DNA of 64,000 nucleotides from Thuidium tamariscinum (Eukaryota; Streptophyta; Bryopsida; Hypnales; Thuidiaceae), in assembly GCA_947034885.2 (NCBI GenBank), contig OX344751.2:45971082-46035081 (forward strand), given 5' to 3'. A program made the translations under genes and the position numbers. The notes below the pieces were generated by a model that saw only the letters and a program-made list of their open reading frames with translations, did no database searches and was not told where the DNA came from. Below, in pieces: positions 24,470 through 36,289 of this stretch; positions within the stretch are counted from its first letter, which is position 1; each line of letters begins with the position of its first letter.

Positions 24470-26794
24470 GTCTTAGCAACCCACGTGTGGCGGAATATAG
24501 GGTGGATTTAATTCATTTTGCATAATATTTATAAAGAATTACATATAAAATAGGGGACATGAAAAGTAGCAAGTTCATTATAAGTAATGTAGGTAGCCAA
24601 AAAATATGATCCATTAATTTTTAGGTACATATAATTTAGAGGTAAAAGAATTAGATCTAAGGAATTGTATTTACTAGGATTTGTTTATACTACGTCAAAA
24701 TTACAATATAGTACTATGTCAGACTTATAATATAGTACTTGTATGTTAGAGTTACAAGATGAAACTCCAAATCAGTGGACGAAGGTGCAATTTCACAAAC
24801 TTTGAGTTTTAGAGTAACCATTGGATGGCAAATAGTAGATTGAATGTTTTCTTTTCAAATGCATAAGTGTGTATAAAAAATGTAGCAGGATGTTGTTGCT
24901 GTAGTTTTTTCATTTGCTGATAGGCATTTCTTCTTGTCGGCATTTTGACATTGAGGCACATTTTCAATACTTTGCACATTTAGTACTTTCATTAACATCA
25001 GTTGTGTGTTTTTAAACACATTCTTCATATGAAGTAATTGTTGAGTACAGCTTTCAATTACAATGTTTTGTATTTGATTCATTCATGCTAATTGGTGTTT
25101 AGAAATTGAATCTTTTTTTTCTATCAATTTTTTCCTTATCATTCTTATTTTTTCATTAGTTTTTTATTTAGTTTTTTTACTTACAAAAAATATAGGCTAA
25201 AAAAAATTGCATTGACCTATATATTATAAATAATGATATAGATGATTATATAGGAATTTTTTTTGCATTAGGTAATGATAGGGGCCTTTTTAATGTTGCC
25301 TAGGAGGTAAATAGGCCTCTAAAAAACACCCTTCCACTGCACGTGGGTCCCCCAAATGTAGTGAGAGTGTCCCCCCTATGCATAAAATTCTCAAGTAGAG
25401 ACAAGAATGGAGCCATTAGTCAAAATTAGTTCCTGCATTGTCATATTCATGTCACTTCTTGCATCTTAGAGACTTTCAAAAATTTATGTTGGATTCACAA
25501 GAGGCTCCAATAGATGGTGTGTTGGCACAAGCTTTTTTTTCCTAGGAGCATGGGGCCAAATTGCACCATTTCAAAATAAATGTCTTTTTTTTGCCAAATA
25601 AAAGTAATCTTTTTTCATTGAAAATTTTCCAATTTAAAATATGGATGAAATCGTCAAATTTGGATGAAAAAATGTATGAGTATGATGGAAAAATATTTTT
25701 AAGTCTAAAAGACAGATGAATGTAGAAATACAATGCTTCACTAAATTTGAAGTGATTGCCATCTTGGTACTTTCTCAAAAAGTAAAAAAAAAGGGTTGGT
25801 TGGCACCTATATGAGGGTAAGTTTGCTTTAAATAATAGAGAGCCTACAAGGAATAGTGGCTTCTTCATGAGTGCATAACCAATTCTTCCAATAAGAAAAT
25901 GGAAAGTGATTTAGGAGGTATAATATTAGAAACTCATGACTCCTAGTGCAATGAGGTTTGGCATCATGAGTACCATTTCATTACTCCAATTATTTTCTAT
26001 TATTTTAGTAGAAGTTTCATCTATAGACAGTTCTTTAGAGTAGTAATAGATGAACCAAAATGATGTATCTAGATGAATCATTGTGGGATGAGATTAGATT
26101 TTGTTTACATCATCTTTTTGGTTTTGGTGCCAAGTCTATTGGCTCAAAAGTTGGAATTACCACATTAGCTTCTAGTAGGTCAAATTATTTGGATATTAAA
26201 GCCTCTACTTCAATTTTGTATAAATTCAAATTTAAAGAACTTAGAGTGATAATTTTTTCATGGTTAGTTTGTATGTAAGGGAGGTGTTTCAATTTGATTC
26301 AAGAAATTCACAATGGCTATAAGTGGGATTACAAATAGAGTAGAAGTTGCAAACCCATATGTTCTAAATGTGTCTCTTGCATCAAATTTACTCCATTAGT
26401 AAAAAAGGTTTGTCCTATGCATCAATAGTTTCTAAGCCGTAAGTTTTGTAATTGCAAATCACAAGGTACTACCAGTATTGATTTGTAGGTAGATGGAAAA
26501 GTTTATTCTTCAAATCCTAGAATATGAGTTCCACCAACATTTAGAACAATCAAATAATGTCTTGAATTTATTGCCCACAAGAATAAAGAATGCTACGATA
26601 TTTTTGAAGGTTTAATTGCCAACTTTGGTATTGGTTTAGAGAGGATAAATGTGGCATTAGAGGAAATAGTTTGGGATTGTCAAGTCCAAATTGACCTTCT
26701 AAATAACATGAGGTCAAGGGTCAACTCCATTTAGCTCTAGAAATGATTTTGTACACAATGTTTAGAGTGTCAAAGCTTTATTAAATAAGATAGA
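24470..26794. other. Intergenic DNA with degenerate coding-like stretch
   Basis: From about 26,060 to 26,790 the plus strand shows broken protein-like frames (72 codons from 26,060; later frames rich in Cys/Lys, for example CKPICSKCVSCIKF in an interrupted frame). No domain was recognised. It may be an old pseudogene or retroelement remnant. The rest is AT-rich with nothing identifiable. Confidence 0.35.
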
Positions 26795-27050
26795 TATTGA
26801 GATTACAATGTTATGAATGGATGAAAGGCTTTACTTAGATGGTAGGAAGATACCATGGCCCATGAGTGGGCTGAACATAAGGGAGAAGCCTTTCCCTAGT
26901 TATCCACAAACCATGTGGGATAACTAAACACCATGGGCTGCCTTTGACTACAAGCAATACCCAAGGGACTCTAAGCCTAACTAAGAGTCTACTCCTACTC
27001 CTAGGGCTGAATGTACATAGTCTACACTAATATGTACATGATCTTCAACA
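26795..27050 (-). repeat. 3' LTR of copia C1
   Basis: 256 bp, starting TGTTGAAGATCATG and ending TGTAATCTCAATA on the minus strand. The ends TGTTGA...TCAATA form an imperfect inverted repeat. The pol frame reads through into it and stops at 26,981. Confidence 0.93.
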
Positions 27051-30000
27051 CTCCCACTTTGAGAGTGGTCAAAGGCTCGAAGGCCCATCTTCTCAATCAA
27101 GTTTTGGTGTTGTGGCTTCCCAAGAGCCTTGGTCAGCACATCAGCAACCATAGCTTGGGTAGGCACATACTTGAGCTCAATCACCTCAGCCTCCACTCGT
27201 TCACGAATGAAATGGTGTTGCACATCAATGTGCTTCGTCCGAGAGTGGTGGGTGGGATTTTTGGCCAAAGCAATGGCCCCTTGGTTGTCACACCAGATGG
27301 GTGTGCTCCCCTCTTGGACAAGGCCAACATCAGCCAAGAGTTGCCGCAACCAAATGGCCTCCTTGGTGCATTGGCTCATGGCCATGTATTCAGCCTCCGT
27401 TGTAGAAAGAGCTATGGTGGGCTGCCTCTTGGAATTCCAAGTAATGGCACCCAATCCAAGCTTAAACACGTAGCCGGTGGTGGATCTCCTATCCGCCTCA
27501 TCACCCGCCCAATCCGCATCACAATAGCCATGCAAAGTCACATGGGCACCTCCAAGTTGCAACTCCAGCCCAAGTGTGCCTTGAAGGTACCTCATCACCC
27601 TCTTCACCGCAGCCCAATGCTTTGGGCCATACTTGGACATGTGTTGACTCACAACACTCACCGGAAAGGCCAAATCAGGCCTTGTGGCCACCATGGCATA
27701 CATCAAGCAACCCACCGCTGCCTTGTAAGGCACACCTTGCATTTCAGCCCTCACCTCTCCAAATTCAGCATCCGTGAGCTTGGGCAACTTCACACGAGTC
27801 TCAAGTGGTGTACCTATGGCTTTGCACTCCTCCATGTTGAAGCGCTGGAGAATTTCTTCAAGGTACCTGCGTTGGCTCATGGTGATGGTGCGGGCAGCCC
27901 TATCCCTCTTGAACTCCACTCCAAGGCAATAGTTCAGCTCTCCAAGGTCAGTCATCTCATACTCCTCCTTGAGCATGGCCTTCACTTCAAGCATCTTGGT
28001 CATGCTACTTGCAAGAAGGATCAGATCATCCACATATAAGATCACAATCACCAAAAACTCACAACTTTGCATGGTGTACAATGAGTGATCAGCATGGCTT
28101 CTTAGGAAGCCCTTCCTCACAAACATGGCATCAATATCTTGATACCATGCTCTCCCTGATTGCTTCAACCCGGGAAGGGCCTTCTTCAACTTGCACTTGA
28201 GATGCTCTTGGCCTTCTTGCACAAAGCCTTGGGGCTGATCCATGTAGATGACCTCCTTGAGCTTGGGGTTGAGAAAAGCCGTCTTCACATCCATTTGGTG
28301 CATCTCCAAGTCCATGGCTGCCCCAAGAGTCACAACACACCGGATGGTGCTAAACTTGGCAATGGGAGCAAAAGTCTCATTAAAATCCACCCCCTCCACT
28401 TGGGAAAACCCCCTAGCAACCAGCCTTGCCTTGTACCTCACAACATGACCCAAAGCATCCCTTTTGGTGGAGAAAACCCACTTACAGCCCACACTTGATC
28501 TCTTGGAAGGAAGGGCAGCAAGCTCCCATGTCCCTTTGGTAATGAGGGCCTTGTACTCCTCTTGCATGGCCAACTCCCACTTGCTTGCATCCTCACAACG
28601 CAACACCTCTCCAAGTGTGGATGGATCTCCAAGGAAAGCCACATTGGCTTGGTCTTCATGTTGTGGGGGAAGAATGTGATTCAGCCACCAATCTCGAAGT
28701 GGCCTCCGGGTCCTTGTTGGATAACGTGGCTCCTCTTGCTCCTCCAAGGGCTGGTCTTGCTCCTCCAATGGCTGATCTTGCTCTTCCAAGGGCTGATCAT
28801 GCTCCTTCTCCCTTGGTGAAGATCTTGGAGAAGGGGCTGATGGCCTCTTCCCTTGGGGTGTGGCCACCTTCTTCTTGGGCTCCACCAAGTCTTCATCTAG
28901 GTGCACTCTTGGAGTTGTGCCCACCTTTTGGGTTGGTCCTCCATTACTCCCACTTGGGCTCATCTCCAAGAGCTTTGGATCAGCACCTCCATCCTCCAAG
29001 AAGGTCACATCTCTACTCTTGATGATCTTCTTGCTCTCCACACACATCAGCCTATAAGCCTTGGTTCCCTCACAATAACCGAGGAAAAGGCACTTGGTGC
29101 CCTTGGCATCCAACTTGGTCCTCTTGGCACTAGGCACCAAGGCATAAGCAATGCACCCAAAAACCCGCATGTGAGACACATGAGGTCTGATCCCACTCCA
29201 AGCTTCTTAAGGTGTCTTCCCAATCAAGGCTGAAGTAGGGCACCGGTTCCTTGTATACACCGCATTGGACACCGCCTCCCCCCAAAGCTCATACTTCAGC
29301 CCTTGGCCATGAATCATGGCCCTTGCCATCTCCACAATGGTCCGATTGGCACGCTCCGCTACGCCGTTTTGTTGAGGAGTGTAAGGTGCTGATGTATGGT
29401 GCTCAATGCCATGGGCTTGCAAGTACCCCTCAAAGGCCTTGGACACATATTCCCCTCCATTATCCGACCGCAGCACCTCCACCTTGCAATCAGATTGGGC
29501 CTCCACAAGGGCCTTCCAAGTCTCAAAACGCCCAAACACCTCACTCTTGCACTTCAGCATATACACCCACACCTTGCGAGAGAAATCATCAATGAAGGTC
29601 ACAAAATACCTTGCTCCTCCTATGGTTGAGGTCTTCATTGGCCCGCACACATCGGAATGCACAAGCTCCAATGGCTTGCTGGCCCTTGTTGCCCCATCCT
29701 TGGGGAAGGGCTGCCTTGCTTGCTTGCCCTCAATGCACCCCTTGCACACCATAGAACTCCAATCATGCTTGCAAGAAGAGAGATTCAGCCCCTTCACAAT
29801 GTGTTGGAGGCTCTTCATGCTCTTCACATTCAAGTGCCCAAGCCTCCTATGCCAAAGCTCCACAAGGTCCTCATGAGCTGATCCTTGGGCCACACAAGCC
29901 AAGGAAGTGTTATTCACCTTGGTGAAATGGAAGATGTACAAGTTGCCCTCACGAGGGGCTGATGCAATCAAGACTCCACTTGGGGACCTCACAACACATC

Positions 30001-31102
30001 CCACCATGTTGAATTGCACTTTCAAACCTCCCAAAGACAACTTGCTTACCGAAAGCAAGTTGGCATGCAACTTGGGGACATGGAGCACCTCCTCAATTGT
30101 GATCCTCCTAGGCTGCCCCTTCACTTGCACCTCCACATGGATCTCCCCCTTGCCAAGAGCCTCCACCATGCCATTGTCCCCCAAGTAAATCTTCTTCCCC
30201 GAAATGGGCTGATAGGTGTGGAAGGCGTCGCGATGGCTGGTCATGTGTTGGGTAGCACCTGAATCCACAATCCAAGTGAACATGTTGGCCTTCTCCCCTC
30301 CTCCATGGGTGGCAAAGGCGAAATCCTCCTCCTCCTCCTCTTTGGAAGCTTGGTGTGCACTCTCCTTGTCTTTGGCTTGGCTGGTCTTGCAATGCTTGGC
30401 AATGTGGCCTGATTTGCCACACTTGAAGCATGTCCTTGTCTCCTTGAACGCCTTGGTGGTGCCTCCCTTGCCATGCCTTGACACAAGGGCTGATCCCTCC
30501 CCTTGGGGCTCATTCTCCTTGCGCTTTGTCACCTCATGCATCAAGCGGGCTGTCACAAACTCCAAGGTCAGATCCTTGGTGGCCCTTGTCTCCAAGGCGG
30601 TGATGAGGAACTCATAGGATGGTGGCAAGCTCTCCAACAATGTCATCACCACATCTCCCTCCGTCACGGGCGCCTCCAAACAAGCCAACTCATCAGCAAG
30701 AGCCTTGATCTTGTTGACATGGTCCAACATGTCGTCCTCCTCTTGCATCTTGCTAGTGAAGAACTTGCGCCGAAGGAAGAGGATGTTGGAGAGGCTCTTG
30801 GTCTCATGGATGTTGCAAAGGGTGGTCCACGCATGGGCTGGTCCCTTGCAATGGCGGATGTGTGCAATCTGCCGGTCCGCAAGGTTGATGGCAATGAGGG
30901 CAAAGGCCTTCTTCTCCTTCCTCTCAAATGCCTTCTTGGTCTTTGGATCAGCATCCTCACTTGGAGGCTCCTCACTCCCATCCACCACATCCCACAAGTC
31001 CTTCTCCGCAAGAATCATCTCCATCTTGAACTTCCACATGCCAAAGTTCTCCCCATTGAACTTGTCAATGATGCGCACGCCCTCTCCTCCACTTGATGCC
31101 AT
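26981..31102 (-). pseudogene. gag-pol: Copia gag-pol polyprotein of C1, one in-frame TAA
   Basis: A single frame of 1374 codons broken only by TAA at 29,207-29,209 (codon 632). The start is the MASSGGEG methionine; an upstream in-frame ATG exists at 31,147. Order: gag capsid region (about 1-200), CCHC knuckle CFKCGKSGHIAKHC (about 225-238), protease DSGAT (about 280), HHCC zinc region and integrase (HSDVCGP, RSDNGGEY, NGVAERANR), RT with YVDD, then RNase H (YCDADWAGD, STTEAEY, KHIDVQHHF). The stop lies at the end of the integrase core (KTP*EAWSG), where copy G at 61-63 kb has CAA. Everything downstream, including RT, stays open to the LTR. Without readthrough RT would not be made. Confidence 0.9.
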
Positions 31103-32059
31103 GGTGAAGCACCTCCCACTTGTTGGCAGCACCCCAAGTGTCTCCAACTGAATTCAGCCTCCAAACACTCGGAAGCCAATTGGGCTGAAATGGCACCAAT
31201 CAGCCCTTCCAAGGACCTTCCAAGCTCCTCCCAATCCAAAGAAACGACCAAAAACACTCCACTCAAGTGCCTCACCTCTACTCCACACCAAATCAGACCC
31301 TAATCAAGCTACAATTCACCACATGAATGTCATGGGCTAGTGCTCCTTCAATTCAGCAAGCAATCTCACAATGCTCCTCACAAATAGGGTACTCCACACA
31401 ACAAGGCGCTCAAGCCTTCCAATCAGCCCTAAATGGATGCTACTACTCACAATAAGCACCTCAAGGACAACAATGGCCTCCAATAGCCCTAATTGGATCA
31501 CCAAAGCACCCTACTTGGCCCTCAATGGCTCACAAGGGGCAGAAATCAGTCCTCTAAGGATCAAGAAATCCATGAATTGCCTCACTCACTCACAAGGGCT
31601 CTAATCAGCCCTCTATGCATGGCAAACTCCTCAAGCAACTCAAATATGCTTCCAAGGCCTCTAAAGGACTCTCACTAGATTGCAATTGGCACCATCACAA
31701 TCCACAATGCACTCAAATGCACAATCAGCCTCAATGGGCTCCCAATGTACACTTCTAAGCACAAACTCAAACTAGGAGCTTCCAACCAGCCCTAACTAGG
31801 TCTGATTACTACCATAAGCAAACTCTCACCCAAAATGTACTCAAAACCTCACAAACCAGCCAACAATAGCTCCTAAAAAAAATTCCTTTTTTTAAAAAAA
31901 TGCACTCCAAAGTTGTTGATATTTGCAAAATGACTCACACCATATGGTTTGTAGGTGAAAAGTGACAAAGGGCTGATTACTCCTCCAAGCTCCAAGATCT
32001 CCTCCAAATGCTTTGAATTCCTCCCTCAAACGCAACTCCAAGTGCGTGGGCCCATAACC
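31103..32059 (-). other. Untranslated leader of copia C1
   Basis: 957 bp between the 5' LTR and gag, rich in AGGGCTGATT-type words. It contains GGTTATGGGCCCACGC at the LTR junction as presumed primer-binding region. It is nearly identical to the leaders of C and G, and it lacks the expanded minisatellites of B and D. Confidence 0.75.
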
Positions 32060-32313
32060 TATTGAGATTACAATGTTATGAATGGATGAAAGGCTTTACT
32101 TAGATGGTAGGAAGATACCAAGGCCCATGTTTGGGCTGAACATAAGGGAGAAGCCTTTCCCTAGTTATCCACAAACCATGTGGGATAACTAAACACCATG
32201 GGCTGCCTTTGACTACAAGCAATACCCAAGGGACTCTAAGCCTAACTAAGAGTCTACTCCTACTCCTAGGGCTGAATGTACATAGTCTACACTAATATGT
32301 ACATGATCTTCAA
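32060..32313 (-). repeat. 5' LTR of copia C1, missing 2 terminal bases
   Basis: Nearly identical to the 26,795 LTR, but it ends CTTCAA where all other copies have CTTCAACA on the plus strand. This marks a deletion or recombination breakpoint. Confidence 0.9.
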
Positions 32314-32449
32314 GACCCATCAGCCCTAGACGGAAGCTCCTACTCACATTCAGCACCTCAAAGGAGAACAATGGTCTCCAATAACCCTAGTTGGATCACC
32401 AAGCCACCAAAGAATCCTACTTTGCTCTCAATGGCTCCACAAGGCGCAC

Positions 32450-32770
32450 AAGGGCACAATTCAGCCCTCTTGGGTTCACAAAACCCACTAATTCACCTCT
32501 CTCACACAAAAGGGCTCAAATTAGCCCTCTAGGATTTGGAAAATCCACTAATTCGCCTCTCTCACACACAAGGGCACAAATCAACCCTCTAGGGTTCACA
32601 AATTCCACTAATTCACCTCTCTCACACACAAGGGCTGAAATCAGCCCTCAAGGGTTCACAAAAATCCACTAATTCGCCTCACTCACTCGGGCACTAATCA
32701 GCCCTCTTAAGTTTCACCAAGTCCACAAATTCGCCTCACTCACTCACAAGGGCACTAATCAGCCCTCAAT
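32450..32770 (-). repeat. 60-bp minisatellite in the D leader
   Basis: About five to six units, each containing CAGCCCTCTAGGGTTCACA, a CCACTAATTCGCCTC word and CTCACACACAAGGG, at a period of 60 bp. The same unit is expanded in element B. Confidence 0.85.
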
Positions 32771-32814
32771 GGATGGCAAATGCCTCAAGCATCTCAAACA
32801 TGCTTCCAAGGCTC

Positions 32815-33160
32815 ACAATCTCACTCAACAATGCACCCAAATGCACAATTCAGCCTCAAAGCACTCTCACTCTAGTGCAATTGGCACAATCTCACTCAAC
32901 AATGCACCCAAGTGCACAATCAGCCTCAAAGCGCTCTCACTCTAGTGCAATTGGCACAATCTCATTCAACAATGCACCCAAGTGCACAATCAACCTCAAA
33001 GCACTCTCACTCTAGTGCAATTGGCACAATCTCACTCAACAATGCACCCAAGTGCACAATCAGCCTCAAAGCACTCTCACTAAATTGCAATTGGCACAAT
33101 CTCACTCATCAATGCACCCAAGTGCACAATTCAGCCTCAAATGGCTCTCAATGCACACTT
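32815..33160 (-). repeat. 70-bp minisatellite in the D leader
   Basis: TTGGCACAATCTCAC recurs at 32,881, 32,951, 33,021 and 33,091, a period of exactly 70 bp, with a partial unit before. Other copies of the element have one to two units. Confidence 0.9.
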
Positions 33161-33467
33161 CTAAAAGCAAACTCAAACTAGGAGCATGCAACCAGCCCTA
33201 ACTAGGTCTGATTACTACCATAAGCAACCTCTCCTCCAAAATGTACTCAAAACCTCACAAACCAGCCAATGAGAAAGCAACAAAACTTTCCTCTTCCTTT
33301 TTAAAAAAAAATGCACTCAAAGTGTGTTTTTCCAAATAATACTCACACCATATGGTTTGTAGTTGAAAAGACACAAAAGGCTGATTGCTCCTCCAAGCTC
33401 CAAGATCTCCTCCAAATGATTTGAATTTCACCCTCAAGCGCAACTCCAAGTGCGTGGGCCCATAACC

Positions 33468-33723
33468 TATTGAGAAAACAAAGTTATGAATGGATGAAAG
33501 GCTTTACTTAGATGGTAGGAAGATACAAAGACCCATGAGTGGGCTGATCTTATACTAAAAGCCTTTTCCTAGTTATCCACAAACCATGTGGGATAACTAC
33601 CTTTCATGGGCTGCCTTTGACTACGAGCAATACCCAATGAACTCTAAGACTAACCTAGTGTCTAATGCTACTCCTAGGGCTGTATGTACATGGTCTACAC
33701 TAATATGTACATGATCTTCAACA
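33468..33723 (-). repeat. 5' LTR of copia fragment D
   Basis: 256 bp with the family ends. Its outer edge joins head-to-head with the plus-strand leader of E at 33,724. Confidence 0.9.
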
Positions 33724-35002
33724 ATTAGTGGGTTTTATGAACCCAAGAGGGCTGAATTGTGCCCTTGTGAGCCTTGTGGAGCCATTGAGAAAAAAGTAGG
33801 ATTCTTTGGTGGCTTGGTGATCCAACTAGGGTTGTTGGAGACCATTGTTGTCCTTGAGGTGCTGATTGTGAGTAGGAGCTTCCATCTAGGGCTGATTGGA
33901 AGCCTAGAGCTCCTTGGAGTGTGGAGTACCCTCTTTGTGTGGAGGGCTTGCTGAATTGGAGTAGCACTAGCTCATGACGTCCATGTGGTGGACTTGAGCT
34001 TGATTAGGGTCTGAATTGGTGTTGAGAGGAGGTGATGCACATGTGAGGAGTGTTTGGCCGTCCTTGGTGTTCAAAGGATCTTTGGAGGTCCTTGTGAAGG
34101 CTAATTGGTGCCATTTCAGCCCTATTGGCGGCCAAGGGAATGTTTGGTCGTTCTTGGAGCTTGGAGGATCTTGTGAGGTCCTTGTGAGGGCTGAATTGTG
34201 CCATTTCAGCCCCATTGGCTGCCAAAGGAGTGTTTGGAGGCTGAATTGAGTTTGTGAACTCTTGGAGACACATTGGGTGCTGCCAACAAGTGGGAGGTGC
34301 TTCACCATGGCATCAAGTGGAGGAGAAGGCGAGTGCATCATTGACAAGTTTGATGAGGAGAATGAGTCCCAAGGGGAGGGATCAGCCCTTGTCTCAAGAC
34401 ATGGGAGAGGAGGCAACACCAAGGCGTTCAAGGAGACAAAGACGTGCTTCAAGTGTGGCAAACCAGGCCACATTGCTAGGGATTGCAAGGGCAGCCAAGC
34501 CAAAGACAAGGAGAGTGCACACCAAGCCTCCAAAGAGGAGGAGGAGATTGCCTTTGCCACCCATGGAGGAGGGGAGAAGGCCAACATGTTTACTTGGATT
34601 GTGGACTCGAGAGCCACCCAACATATGACCAGCCATCGGGATGCCTTCCACACCTATCAGCCCATTTCGGGGAAGAAGATTTATTTGGGAGACAATGGCA
34701 TGGTGGAGGCCCTTGGCAAGGGGGAGATCCTTGTGGAGGTGCAAGTGAAGGGGCTGACCAAGAGGATCCAGATCCAAGAGGCCCTCCATGTCCCCAAGTT
34801 GCATGCCAACTTGCTTTCGGTGAGTAGATTGTCTTTGGGAGGTTTGAAGGTACATTTCAACATGGTGGGGGGGTGTTGTGAGGGCACCAAGTGGAGTTTT
34901 GATAGCATCAGCCCCTCGTGAGGGCCACTTGTACCCCCTCCACTTCACCAAGGTGAATGGTACTTCCTCGGCTTGTGTTGCCGAAGGATCAGCCCAAGGA
35001 TC
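33724..35002 (+). mobile_element. Copia fragment E, gag-deleted subfamily, truncated at both ends
   Basis: Starts inside the leader (ATTAGTGGGTTTT) without its own 5' LTR, then gag-protease. Homology stops at about 35,002 (CCCAAGGATCT), followed by unrelated DNA. It shares the internal gag deletion of element B. Confidence 0.85.
34307..35002 (+). pseudogene. Gag-protease remnant of copia E
   Basis: MASSGGEG joins directly to the region just before the CCHC knuckle (CFKCGKPGHIARDC); about 178 residues of capsid are missing, as in B. The protease motif reads DSRAT instead of DSGAT, so the catalytic DSG triad is broken. A G-run near 34,866-34,872 shifts the frame, and the protein ends at 34,921. 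Matching sequence continues to about 35,002 in another frame. Non-functional. Confidence 0.85.
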
Positions 35003-36244
35003 TGGAACGCACTTCTATTCGAGAGTGACAATATACCAGGTCTCATTCTTTTAATAACATAGCATTGCTACTAGGGGTGGCAGGCGACAGGGTTGACAAA
35101 TTGCCACGTCCGGAGCAAAATCACATCGAAAATTCAGACGTCCAGACGCACCAAATGTTCACGTTGGGTTCACCAAAGATGTCGTAAGAATTGTAGTCTA
35201 TCCAAAAAAGCACAGGGCTTTGGGCTGTAATAGATGTCTATGATGTGAAAAGAAATGAAAAGAAACAAAAAGCTATAAAGCCAACAGCTAAACCTATCAC
35301 ATATAAAAAAGAGTGAAGTCTAAACGAAAAAATCTGCAACTCCAGCTCTCAACCTCAACCCTCAATTCTCAAACATGGTAGCACTCGAAGCCACATCGAG
35401 TTTGCCTACCACACTCTCAAGCTTGAAGAACACACCTTTGGTATAAAATCAACATCAACAAAAAGAACAAAATACAACTTCAAACAAAAAAATGGCTCCA
35501 AACACAATTATTCAATCTCCAAGTCCAAGTAATGGAAAAGTAATTGAATACACAAGAGTTCAATCAAAAAGATGACCTTAACATCCAAAGACAAAGAGGG
35601 AAAAGGCCACCCTTTAAATACCCTCTCAAGACCTACCCTATCTATGAGACTAACCACCAAAAAAACCCTAACCATCATCACTTGAATTAATTTAGATGCC
35701 TAAATTTACTTAATAGACAGCCTACATCACGATAGCAGACATAGCGGACACAGTGGACGAAGTGGCTACTAAATAGCGAACACTGTCCAGCAGTCGTAGT
35801 CTTGAGCGGACGGGCGGACAGGCAGACAGGTAGTTCTAATGGATGAACGAGCAAACTAGCTCTTGAATGGCTTTAGATTAGTGGATGGACGATCAAATGG
35901 TTGGTGGACAAGTGAATGGACAATTGAATGGTGCTTAGATGGATGGATAAACGCCTTGAAGACAACTTTTGAACAAGCTTTTGGACGAGTGAATAGATAG
36001 GTTATTGGAAGTGCAAAGACCAAATAGGTATTCAGCAATCACTTCAACATATGAAAAGTAATTAAAAAAAATTGAAGAAAAATCAAAAACGAGTCTCACT
36101 GTGTCGATTAAGGAGATTTAAGATGTTGGTTCTTTTTTATTGTACTTTTATATGGTTTACCATTATAAGTGTGTAGAACTGTAGATGCATCAAAATCAAT
36201 GATAAAATAAAAATGTGCTTGAGGTTTAATTGAAGTAAACCTAA
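35003..36244. other. Mixed degenerate repeats between copia E and the foldback
   Basis: 35,089-35,150 is a diverged direct copy of 40,669-40,730 (GGTTGACAAATTGCCACG ... CAGACG). 35,730-35,960 is a GCGGAC/GGACGG-rich tract. 36,060-36,244 is a diverged direct copy of the inner right arm of the foldback (about 40,120-40,310). No gene was found. Confidence 0.5.
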
Positions 36245-36289
36245 GCTTTTCATATACACCTCAACACATTATTTTTTGAAAGTTTATTT

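Larger units (their letters stand above)
26795..32313 (-). mobile_element. Ty1/copia LTR retrotransposon C1, full length (5519 bp)
   Basis: Two LTRs (26,795-27,050 and 32,060-32,313) differ at 3 positions over 254 bp and bound one gag-pol frame on the minus strand. The order gag, protease, integrase, RT, RNase H is diagnostic of copia. A polypurine tract (AAAGTGGGAG) directly precedes the 3' LTR, and GGTTATGGGCCC follows the 5' LTR at the primer-binding position; it does not match the usual initiator-Met site and its tRNA is unassigned. The right LTR lacks its last two bases and abuts another element's leader, and no target duplication is visible, so the right edge was rearranged. Confidence 0.93.
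32314..33723 (-). mobile_element. Copia fragment D: leader plus 5' LTR only
   Basis: Minus-strand leader (32,314-33,467) correctly joined through the GGTTATGGGCCC primer-binding region to a 5' LTR (33,468-33,723). No gag or pol lies on the inner side; C1 abuts instead. The leader carries two minisatellites. The LTR variant (TCTTTGTATC, TAGTATAAGATCAGCCC on the minus strand) groups with those of F and H rather than C1. Confidence 0.85.

Noticed and set aside
26990..27050. SVEDHVHISVDYVHSALG tail as a real conserved domain
   Set aside because: It is the translated start of the LTR and recurs wherever a frame enters an LTR.
27011..28039. Plus-strand 342-codon ORF, repeated at 50,453-51,481
   Set aside because: Exactly antisense to copia RT/RNase H; openness follows from codon use on the coding strand, and conservation follows from the element.
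30503..31151. Plus-strand ORFs of 197 and 148 codons over copia gag, repeated in C and G
   Set aside because: Shadow frames of the gag coding strand in every copy.
32815..33160. Regular 70-bp repeats as a possible CRISPR array
   Set aside because: Units are head-to-tail without unique spacers and lie inside a plant retrotransposon leader.
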